DNA of 5,132 bases, taken from the NCBI GenBank assembly GCA_943369575.1, contig CALRNP020000305.1:1-5132 (forward strand). Direction: 5' to 3'. Under the pieces are notes generated by a model, which had not been told where the DNA came from, searched no databases, and was given only the letters and a program-made list of their open reading frames with translations. Position numbers and translations under genes: made by a program. The DNA comes from Azorhizobium sp943369575 (lineage in GTDB: Bacteria; Pseudomonadota; Alphaproteobacteria; Rhizobiales; Xanthobacteraceae). Below are positions 1-5,132 of the stretch, in pieces (the first letter of the stretch is position 1; the number at the start of each line of letters is the position of its first letter).

Positions 1-266
1 TAAGGCGAGACGCCGCGCGCGGCGACGCCGTGAGTGGCGGCGAACACCGCCACCATGGGCCGGTCGGCGGTGGGCATGGCCTTGCCCTGCCAGGTGGCCA
101 GATGGATGGCGATCTCCTCCATCCGCCCCAGGGCGCCCGGCGGCTTCACCAACTGCCCCTGGCGCTCGCGCGCCGCATCGCCGGCAGCGGTGTCCGCCGC
201 CGGCATGTTGGCGATGAGTTGGCGGATGTCGTCGAACGGAAGGCCGGTGGGGGTCTGGACGGGCAT
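1..266 (-). CDS. cobT: Nicotinate-nucleotide--dimethylbenzimidazole phosphoribosyltransferase, N-terminal part (runs off left edge)
   Basis: CobT moves the phosphoribosyl group of nicotinate mononucleotide onto 5,6-dimethylbenzimidazole. This gives alpha-ribazole 5'-phosphate and nicotinate, a cytoplasmic step in building the lower ligand of cobalamin. Translating the minus strand from the ATG at 266-264 gives 88 uninterrupted codons to the window edge; the family is usually about 340-350 residues, so roughly a quarter is present. Recognisable family blocks are LPFDDIRQLI (residues 9-18), the KPPGALGRMEEIA segment (41-53, family consensus KPxGSLGxLE) and the strand-plus-loop VAVFAATHGVAARGVSP (72-88), where many homologues have D or N in place of Thr78. 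An in-frame GTG two codons upstream (272-270) is an alternative start, and a stop at 287-285 rules out anything longer. No good Shine-Dalgarno is visible before either start. The gene lies 78 bases beyond the efflux permease, behind an intrinsic terminator, so it is probably transcribed separately. The identification is from remembered family motifs and is strong. Confidence 0.9.
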   Translation of the reverse strand, partial: MPVQTPTGLPFDDIRQLIANMPAADTAAGDAARERQGQLVKPPGALGRMEEIAIHLATWQGKAMPTADRPMVAVFAATHGVAARGVSP

Positions 267-290
267 GGGCACTCGGAAGTCGGTTCAGGT

Positions 291-323
291 GAAACGAAAG
301 CGGCGCCGGAGACCCGGCGCCGC
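291..323 (-). terminator. Intrinsic (Rho-independent) terminator of the efflux operon
   Basis: On the minus strand a perfect 10-base-pair inverted repeat (GCGGCGCCGG, loop GTCT, CCGGCGCCGC; positions 323-300) is followed at once by TTTCGTTTC (299-291). A GC-rich stem, a four-base loop and a T-rich run are the classical layout. The stem begins 21 bases past the permease stop codon, so it most likely ends the adaptor-permease transcript. The T run is interrupted by one C-G pair, so some readthrough into cobT is possible. Confidence 0.85.
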
Positions 324-341
324 AGCATCACGTTCTGGCCG

Positions 342-369
342 CGATCACTCCGCCGGGGCGGGGTGATCG
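342..369 (-). repeat. Imperfect inverted repeat (hairpin) spanning the permease stop codon
   Basis: Positions 342-354 and 357-369 are inverted copies matching at 12 of 13 positions, separated by two bases. In minus-strand RNA the arms CGATCACCCCGCC and GGCGGAGTGATCG would pair with one C-A mismatch; the innermost pair or so would open to make a loop. The second arm contains the last codons and the TGA stop of the permease (347-345). It lies 18 bases before the terminator stem. A role as a 3' stabilising structure or in ending translation is inference only; part of the symmetry comes from the coding sequence itself. Confidence 0.6.
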
Positions 370-3300
370 GAGGCGGGATGGTCGGGCTCGTCGCTCTTCC
401 GCCGTTCGGCGAAGGAGGCGATCCAGCGGGCGAGCACATAGAAGACCGGGGTGAACAGCAGGCCAAAGAAGGTCACACCGATCATGCCGGAGAACACGGC
501 GGTTCCCAATGCCTGGCGCAATTCGGCGCCCGCACCCACCGCCCACACCAGCGGCACCACGCCGAGGATGAAGGCCAGCGAGGTCATGATGATGGGACGC
601 AACCGCAGCCGCGCCGCCTCCACCGCCGCGGCCAGCCGTCCCTGCCCCTGATCCTCCAGTTGCTTGGCGAATTCGACGATCAGAATGGCGTTCTTGGCAG
701 CAAGGCCGATCAGCACGATGAAGCCGACCTGGGTCAGGATGTTGTTGTCCATTCCCCGGAACAGCACGCCCAGCAGTGCCGCCACCAGGCACATGGGCAC
801 GATGAGCACCACCGCCAGCGGCAGGGTCAGGCTCTCATATTGCGCCGCCAGCACCAGGAACACGAACACCACACCCAACCCGAAGGCGAAGATGGCGGTG
901 TTGCCCGCGCGCTGCTGCTGGAAGGCCAGCGTCGTCCACTCGTAGGCAAAGCCCTGCGGCAAGGTCTTGGCCGCCAGATCCTCCATGATCTTGATCGCCT
1001 GCCCCTGGGAATAGCCGGGGGCCGAGGTGCCATCCAGTTCCGCCGCCGGGTAGAGGTTGTAGCGCGGCACGCGATAGGGACCGGAGATGTCGTTCACGGT
1101 GGTGAACGACCCCAAAGGCACGGTATCGCCATTGGCATTGCGCACCCGGATGCTCAGCACATCCTTGACGTTGAGCCGGAACGCCGCGTCGGCCTGTACC
1201 TGTACGCGGAAGGTGCGGCTGAACAGGTTGAAGTCGTTCACATAGGACGAGCCGATATAGCTCTGGAGAGCGGAGAAGACATCGCTGATATTGACCTGGA
1301 GCAGTTGCGCCTTGGCGCGGTCAATATCGAGGAACACCTGGGGGGTAGAGGTCTCGAACAGCGAGTAGACCTGTTGAAGCCCCGGCGTCTGCGCCGCCGC
1401 CCCCATCATGGCATAGACCGCGCCGCGCAGGGCCTGATAGCCGGCACCGTCGCGATCCTCGATCATCATGCGGAAGCCCGCGGCGTTGCCGATGCCGTTG
1501 ACCGGCGGCGGCTGCACCACGATGAGTTGGGCTTCCTGGATCGCCGCCACCTTGCGGAACAGCGCCTGCTGCACCGCAGTGGCGGTGCGGGTGGGATCGC
1601 CAGCGCGCTGGGAGAACGGCTCCAGGATCACGAACATGGCGCCCGCGTTGGGCGCGTTGGTGAAGGTGGCGCCGGAGAAGCCGACGATGTTGACGATATG
1701 GCCGACGCCGGGGGTGCCGAGCACCAGATCGGCGGTGCGCTTCATCACGTCTTCGGTCCGCGCCATGGCGGAGCCCGGCGGGAGTTGCGCAGCAATGATG
1801 AGATAGCCGCGATCCTGCTGCGGGATGAAGCCCTGCGGCGTGGTCACGAACAGATAGCCGCCGAAGGCCACGATGCCGGCATAGACGATCAGCACCAGCG
1901 CCACGATGCGCACCAGCCGCGACACCACCGCCGCATAGCCATTGCCCAGTTTCTCGAAGGCGCGGTTGAACAGCTTGAAGAAGCCCACAACCGGGCGGGC
2001 ATACCAGGGATGCTGGTAGTCGCCATGGCGATGCGGCTTCAGCAACAGCGCGCACATGGCCGGCGACAGCGTCAGCGAGACCATGAGCGAAATCAGGGTC
2101 GAGCCGGCGATGGTCAGCGCGAACTGCTGGTAGAACTGGCCCGAAATGCCGGTAATGAAGGCGGTGGGAATGAACACCGACGACAGCACCAGCGAGATCG
2201 CCACCAGCGCCCCGCCCACCTCATCCATGGTGCGATAGGAAGCATCGCGCGGGGATAGCCCGGCCTCGATGTTGCGCTCGACGTTCTCGACCACGACGAT
2301 GGCGTCGTCCACCACGATGCCGATCGCCAGCACCAGCCCGAACAACGACAGATTGTTCAGCGAGAAGCCGAACAGGCTCATGACGAAGAAGGTGCCCACC
2401 AGCGAGATCGGGATCGCCAGGATCGGAATGATCGCCGCGCGCCAGCTCTGGAGGAACAGCACCACCACGATCACCACCAGCACGATGGCTTCGAGGATGG
2501 TGTGGATCACCGCCTCCACCGACTGCGAGATGAACTCGGTGGGGTTGTAGTAGATGGCGTATTTCAGGCCCTGGGGAAACGACTTGCCCAGTTCCTGCAT
2601 CCGCGCCAGCACGGCGTTTCCGGTGGCCAATGCGTTGGACCCCGGACGCTGGAACACGCCCAGCGAAATGGAGATGTCCTTGTCCAGATAGGAGGTGGAG
2701 GAATAATCCTGCGCGGTGATCTCCACGCGGCCCACATCCTTCAGCCGCACCAAGGCCGTGCCGGTCTGCTTGATCACCACATTGGCGAATTGCTCAGGAT
2801 CCGAAAGCCGGCCCAGAGTTCGCACGGCGACCTGGAACGCCTGCTGCTGGGGGATCGGCGGCTGGTTGAGCACGCCGGAGGCCACCTGAACATTCTGCGC
2901 CTGCAGCGCGGACACCACTTCCGCCGAGGTCAGGTTCAGAGTCTGGAGCCGATCGGGATCGAGCCACACCTGCATGGCGTAGTCGCGGCCGCCGAACACG
3001 GTGATGGAGCCGACGCCATCGATGCGCGAGAGCACGTCCTTGATCTGGACGTTGGCATAGTTCGAGATGAACAGCGGATCGCGCGAACCGTCGGGCGAAT
3101 AGAGGCTCACCACCATCATGATGTCCGGCGAGCTTTTCGCCGTCACCACGCCGATCTGCTGCACCTGGCTGGGCAGGCGCGGCTGGGCGATGGCCACCCG
3201 GTTCTGCACCTGCACCTGCGCGATATCGAGATTGGTACCGAGGTCGAAGGTGACCGAGATGGAGAAGCGACCGTCGGCGGAGGAATTGGAGGAGACATAG

Positions 3301-3533
3301 AGCATGCCCTCCACGCCGTTGATCTGCTGTTCGATGGGCGCGACCACGGTGTCAGCGACCGTCTCGGCGCTGGCGCCGGGATACTGGCCGCTGACGTTGA
3401 TCACCGGCGGGGCGATCTCAGGATATTGCGCCACCGGCAGCCGCAGATACGACACCCCGCCCAGGATCATCACCACGATGGAGATGACGAAGGCGAAGAT
3501 CGGTCGGTCGATGAAGAAATGTGAGAAGCGCAT
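345..3533 (-). CDS. RND efflux pump inner-membrane permease, HAE-1 family (AcrB/MexF type)
   Basis: This is a proton-driven inner-membrane transporter, expected to work as a trimer that captures drugs, solvents or other amphiphiles from the membrane or periplasm and passes them to an outer-membrane channel through the adaptor encoded just upstream. It is 1062 residues, close to AcrB (1049). It opens with the family signature FFIDRPIFAFVISIV (residues 6-20, TM1), followed by the first periplasmic porter region (about 35-335), TM2-TM6 (about 340-498), TM7 (about 540-562), the second periplasmic region (about 565-870) and TM8-TM12 (about 875-1040). The proton-relay residues are all present: Asp409 and Asp410 in GIVVDDAIVVVEN (TM4), Lys947 in AAKNAILIVEFA (TM10), and Arg977 and Thr984 in the RLRLRPIIMTS segment (TM11), matching AcrB D407, D408, K940, R971 and T978. 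Blocks such as FTNAPNAGAMFV (624-635) and NGIGNAAGFRMMIEDRD (679-695) resemble the MexF/OqxB branch more than AcrB. The ATG at 3533 sits seven bases after AGGAGG. The tail (about 1040-1062) is charged and proline-rich and carries a tandem PDHPA/SDHPA duplication. The substrate cannot be told from sequence. Confidence 0.96.
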   Translation of the reverse strand: MRFSHFFIDRPIFAFVISIVVMILGGVSYLRLPVAQYPEIAPPVINVSGQYPGASAETVADTVVAPIEQQINGVEGMLYVSSNSSADGRFSISVTFDLGTNLDIAQVQVQNRVAIAQPRLPSQVQQIGVVTAKSSPDIMMVVSLYSPDGSRDPLFISNYANVQIKDVLSRIDGVGSITVFGGRDYAMQVWLDPDRLQTLNLTSAEVVSALQAQNVQVASGVLNQPPIPQQQAFQVAVRTLGRLSDPEQFANVVIKQTGTALVRLKDVGRVEITAQDYSSTSYLDKDISISLGVFQRPGSNALATGNAVLARMQELGKSFPQGLKYAIYYNPTEFISQSVEAVIHTILEAIVLVVIVVVLFLQSWRAAIIPILAIPISLVGTFFVMSLFGFSLNNLSLFGLVLAIGIVVDDAIVVVENVERNIEAGLSPRDASYRTMDEVGGALVAISLVLSSVFIPTAFITGISGQFYQQFALTIAGSTLISLMVSLTLSPAMCALLLKPHRHGDYQHPWYARPVVGFFKLFNRAFEKLGNGYAAVVSRLVRIVALVLIVYAGIVAFGGYLFVTTPQGFIPQQDRGYLIIAAQLPPGSAMARTEDVMKRTADLVLGTPGVGHIVNIVGFSGATFTNAPNAGAMFVILEPFSQRAGDPTRTATAVQQALFRKVAAIQEAQLIVVQPPPVNGIGNAAGFRMMIEDRDGAGYQALRGAVYAMMGAAAQTPGLQQVYSLFETSTPQVFLDIDRAKAQLLQVNISDVFSALQSYIGSSYVNDFNLFSRTFRVQVQADAAFRLNVKDVLSIRVRNANGDTVPLGSFTTVNDISGPYRVPRYNLYPAAELDGTSAPGYSQGQAIKIMEDLAAKTLPQGFAYEWTTLAFQQQRAGNTAIFAFGLGVVFVFLVLAAQYESLTLPLAVVLIVPMCLVAALLGVLFRGMDNNILTQVGFIVLIGLAAKNAILIVEFAKQLEDQGQGRLAAAVEAARLRLRPIIMTSLAFILGVVPLVWAVGAGAELRQALGTAVFSGMIGVTFFGLLFTPVFYVLARWIASFAERRKSDEPDHPASDHPAPAE
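357..386 (-). repeat. Tandem 15-base duplication in the permease C-terminal tail
   Basis: Two adjacent 15-base units, 372-386 and 357-371, match at 12 of 15 positions and stay in frame, encoding PDHPA (residues 1050-1054) and SDHPA (1055-1059). The Asp and His codons differ only synonymously (GAC/GAT, CAT/CAC); the other difference makes Pro versus Ser. It lies in the cytoplasmic tail after TM12. It looks like a short slippage duplication. Confidence 0.7.
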
Positions 3534-3540
3534 GGGGTCG

Positions 3541-3546
3541 CCTCCT
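3541..3546 (-). promoter_or_regulatory. Shine-Dalgarno of the permease, overlapping the adaptor stop codon
   Basis: AGGAGG reads on the minus strand at 3546-3541, seven bases before the permease ATG (3533-3531). Its first A is the last base of the adaptor's TGA stop (3548-3546). This fixes the permease start and implies that ribosomes finishing the adaptor can re-initiate directly on the permease. Confidence 0.9.
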
Positions 3547-4733
3547 CACTTCGCCGGAGCAGCAGCGGCACCGGCAGCCGGAGCGGCAGGTGCGGCAGCG
3601 GGCTTTTCCTCCTGCGGCGTGACCTTCACCCCGGGACGCACGCGCATCAGGCCGTTCACCACCACCACGTCATCCGCCGACAGGCCGGACTTGATAACCC
3701 GGCGCCCGTCCACGAGCGGACCCAGCTCGACGAACTTCATGGCGATGGTGTTCTCAGGCCCCACCACATAGACGAACTTGCGCACCTGCTCGGAGCCGAT
3801 GGCGACGTCGGGAACGGTGAGCGCCTGATAGGGCTCGCTGGCGGCCAGACGAATGCGGCCGAACATGCCGGGACGGAACAGGCCGTTGGGATTGTCGAAC
3901 AAGGCCCGGCCGCGGATGGTGCCGGTTTCCCGGTCCACCACATTGTTCAGGAAGTCGAGCTTGCCATGGTGGGCAAAGGTCTTGTCGTCGATCAGCTTGA
4001 TATCGACCGGCGCCCCGGTGACATCGGCGCCATTCTTGCCGCGCTGGTAGCGCAGCAGCGAGGCTTCATCGAAGGTGAACTCGAAGCGGATCGGATCCGT
4101 GGACACGATCACCGCCAGAAGCGTCGGCGATCCACCCGTGCCGCCCAGCACGTAGTTGCCCACCGAGACCCGGCGATCACCGATGCGACCGCTGACCGGG
4201 GCGGTGAGCTGGGTGAAATCCAAGTCCAGCTGTGCGCTGGCAACGGCCGCCTCCTGCGCCTGAAGCGTCGCCGCAGCTGTGCGCTCCGTCTGGGTGCGCT
4301 GGTCGAAGGTCTGCTTGGAAATGGCGGTAGAGTTGCGGTCCTGCAGCAGGGTGCGGGCGCGCTCCAAATCGGTGGTGGCGAAGTCGAGATTCGCCTGGGC
4401 CAGTGCGAGGTTCGCCTTCGCCTGATCCAGGGCGATCTTGTAGGGCCGCTGGTCGATGGTGAACAGCAGGTCGCCCTTCTTCACCAACTGCCCGTCGGTG
4501 AAGTGAATTTCCGCCAGATAGCCCGGGATGCGCGCGTGCACGTTCACTTCGTCGATGGCGACGAAGCGGCCGACATATTCGTCATAGTCGGTGACAGTGC
4601 GGGGCTGCGGCTTGGCGACAGTCACCGTGGGCGGCGGAGGAGCGGCCTGCTGCTGCGGCTGGCCGCAACCGGCGAGCGACACAAGTACCAGGGATCCCAG
4701 AGCCACGAGCGCGAGGCGGGGCGAAACAAGCAT
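3546..4733 (-). CDS. RND efflux periplasmic adaptor subunit (membrane fusion lipoprotein, MexE/AcrA type)
   Basis: This adaptor joins the inner-membrane RND permease to an outer-membrane channel. It has 395 residues. The N terminus is a lipoprotein signal: a hydrophobic stretch (about 7-20) ends in the lipobox LAGC with the acylated Cys at 23, followed by a Gln/Ala/Pro linker (24-37). The domains run as expected: first lipoyl half (about 63-96, including the GQLVKKGDLLFTID block at 81-94), alpha-helical coiled-coil hairpin (about 97-172), second lipoyl half (about 173-205, with LTAPVSGRIGDRRVSVGNYV), beta-barrel (about 210-295, with the typical GTIRGRALFDNPNGLFRPGMFGRI segment beginning at 271), and the membrane-proximal domain (about 300-372). 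The chain ends in a low-complexity Ala/Pro tail (about 378-395). The ATG at 4733 is supported by GGAG seven bases upstream and by the signal peptide beginning there. Only 12 bases separate its stop from the permease start, so the pair is co-transcribed and probably translationally coupled. The hairpin tip (QDRNSTAIS, 131-139) looks about three residues longer than in AcrA. Confidence 0.95.
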   Translation of the reverse strand: MLVSPRLALVALGSLVLVSLAGCGQPQQQAAPPPPTVTVAKPQPRTVTDYDEYVGRFVAIDEVNVHARIPGYLAEIHFTDGQLVKKGDLLFTIDQRPYKIALDQAKANLALAQANLDFATTDLERARTLLQDRNSTAISKQTFDQRTQTERTAAATLQAQEAAVASAQLDLDFTQLTAPVSGRIGDRRVSVGNYVLGGTGGSPTLLAVIVSTDPIRFEFTFDEASLLRYQRGKNGADVTGAPVDIKLIDDKTFAHHGKLDFLNNVVDRETGTIRGRALFDNPNGLFRPGMFGRIRLAASEPYQALTVPDVAIGSEQVRKFVYVVGPENTIAMKFVELGPLVDGRRVIKSGLSADDVVVVNGLMRVRPGVKVTPQEEKPAAAPAAPAAGAAAAPAK

Positions 4734-4740
4734 AAAACAG

Positions 4741-4744
4741 CTCC
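4741..4744 (-). promoter_or_regulatory. Shine-Dalgarno of the adaptor gene
   Basis: GGAG (within CGGAG) reads on the minus strand at 4744-4741, seven bases before the ATG at 4733. It supports this start, which also places a lipoprotein signal peptide at the very N terminus. Confidence 0.75.
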
Positions 4745-4814
4745 GAAACCACGCCCCGCGGGACGCATCTCACTCTGATGGGGAAGACGGCGCCCCCCGC
4801 AACTGGCGAGCCGC

Positions 4815-4827
4815 CCTTTCCCAAAGG
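4815..4827. repeat. Short perfect inverted repeat upstream of the efflux operon (possible operator)
   Basis: CCTTTCCCAAAGG on the plus strand has perfect five-base arms (CCTTT/AAAGG) around a three-base centre. It abuts the candidate -10 element and lies about 80 bases before the adaptor start, where a repressor of an efflux operon could bind. No regulator gene is in the window, and a repeat this short can arise by chance. Confidence 0.3.
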
Positions 4828-4854
4828 TCGATAGCACAGCTTGCCGCGATGCAA
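4828..4854 (-). promoter_or_regulatory. Weak candidate sigma-70 type promoter for the efflux operon
   Basis: On the minus strand TTGCAT (4854-4849) and TATCGA (4833-4828) are separated by 15 bases, shorter than the preferred 16-18. This is the best -35/-10 pair I can see in the gap. Transcription from it would leave a 5' leader of roughly 85-90 bases. In GC-rich alphaproteobacteria such matches are weak evidence. Confidence 0.25.
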
Positions 4855-4870
4855 AATGGCCGCGGGGGCA

Positions 4871-5132
4871 TCAAACCTTTGCCGGAGGCCGCGGCAAGCG
4901 CCGACCGACCAGCCCGGCCGCGAAGCCGCGTCCCAGCAATACCGCAACGGCAAGGAGATAAGCGCTGCCGCCGACGGCAATCACCAAAGCCAACATCACT
5001 TCATCGCGACCAGCGGTCATGCCCGCCGTCAGCACGCGCGCCGCATGGCCGCCCCCGAACAGGGCAGCGGCCAGCACGAGGGCACAGGCGCCGAGTCGCA
5101 GCAGATGCCCCCACAAGGCCGCATCGCCCACG
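4871..5132 (-). CDS. C-terminal end of a multi-pass membrane protein, possibly lipid II flippase MurJ (runs off right edge)
   Basis: The reading frame is open from the window edge to a TGA at 4873-4871, giving about 86 residues; the GTG at 5131-5129 need not be a true start, since the gene probably continues beyond the window. Third positions are mostly G or C, as in the neighbouring genes. The fragment shows two hydrophobic helices (about residues 9-27 and 44-67) joined by a short polar loop, ending in a basic, proline-containing tail (RRLPRPPAKV). The pattern WxxLLRLxxxALVxxAAL, then a loop, then ALVxAVGGxAYLLAVxxLLGRGF, resembles the last two helices of MurJ (MviN), which moves the peptidoglycan precursor lipid II across the inner membrane. 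That comparison is from memory and the fragment is short, so another polytopic transporter or flippase is possible. It ends 137 bases before the adaptor gene with no clear terminator between them. Confidence 0.6.
   Translation of the reverse strand, partial: VGDAALWGHLLRLGACALVLAAALFGGGHAARVLTAGMTAGRDEVMLALVIAVGGSAYLLAVAVLLGRGFAAGLVGRRLPRPPAKV

Noticed and set aside
267..344. Cobalamin riboswitch in front of cobT.
   Set aside because: The 78-base gap is largely occupied by the terminator hairpin and is too short for a riboswitch of this class (about 200 bases); no B12-box-like sequence is visible.
30..2258. Plus-strand open frame of 742 codons opposite the permease and cobT.
   Set aside because: It lies antisense to two genes with clear family motifs. 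Its product is rich in His, Arg, Gly, Gln and Glu with no domain or membrane pattern, as expected when a GC-rich gene is read backwards. It also has no separate promoter or ribosome site that I can see.
2502..3524. Plus-strand 340-codon open frame opposite the start of the permease.
   Set aside because: It is an antisense shadow with a His/Asp/Arg/Gly-rich low-order composition. The minus strand carries the conserved RND N-terminal region.
3966..4778. Plus-strand 270-codon open frame opposite the adaptor gene.
   Set aside because: It is antisense to a well-supported adaptor with lipobox, lipoyl and barrel segments, and its own translation shows no recognisable fold.
4876..4900. Stem TTGCCG/CGGCAA near the end of the right-hand membrane protein gene as a terminator.
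   Set aside because: It is inside the coding region, only six pairs long, and is not followed by a T run. Transcription from the upstream gene may therefore continue toward the adaptor, but this hairpin is not evidence either way.
4582..4980. Minus-strand 132-codon open frame spanning the gap between the membrane protein fragment and the adaptor.
   Set aside because: It overlaps both flanking genes in another frame, has an Arg/Cys/Pro-rich composition and includes the ribosome binding site and signal peptide region of the adaptor. It is most likely a chance frame.

Overview
The window is GC-rich (by eye roughly 65%). Its codon use is strongly G/C-ending and its proteins look alphaproteobacterial, probably Hyphomicrobiales (Rhizobiales). 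The lineage is inferred from the style of the CobT and efflux proteins, not proven. All four genes read on the minus strand and the window is densely coding, with no gap longer than about 140 bases.

In the direction of transcription (right to left): (1) 5132-4871 is the C-terminal end of a multi-pass membrane protein cut by the window edge, tentatively the lipid II flippase MurJ. (2) A 137-base intergenic region holds a ribosome binding site, a weak promoter candidate and a small inverted repeat. (3) 4733-3546 encodes a lipoprotein periplasmic adaptor (membrane fusion protein, MexE/AcrA type). (4) 3533-345 encodes a complete HAE-1 family RND efflux permease (AcrB/MexF type). Its Shine-Dalgarno sequence overlaps the adaptor stop codon, so the two form a tightly coupled operon. 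(5) The operon ends in an imperfect hairpin across the permease stop codon, followed by a strong intrinsic terminator at 323-291. (6) 266-1 is the N-terminal quarter of cobT (nicotinate-nucleotide--dimethylbenzimidazole phosphoribosyltransferase), which runs off the left edge.

The adaptor and permease together form the inner-membrane and periplasmic parts of a tripartite, proton-driven drug or solvent efflux pump. No outer-membrane channel gene (TolC/OprN/OprM type) and no regulator gene lies in the window. The terminator directly after the permease suggests the channel is supplied from elsewhere. cobT belongs to cobalamin lower-ligand assembly and looks like an unrelated neighbour.

I see no evidence of a previously undescribed system. 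There are no mobile elements, CRISPR arrays, RNA genes or defence-type genes. The points worth a second look are small: paired 3' hairpins, a tandem 15-base duplication in the permease tail, an apparent short insertion at the adaptor hairpin tip, and the very short leader of cobT.
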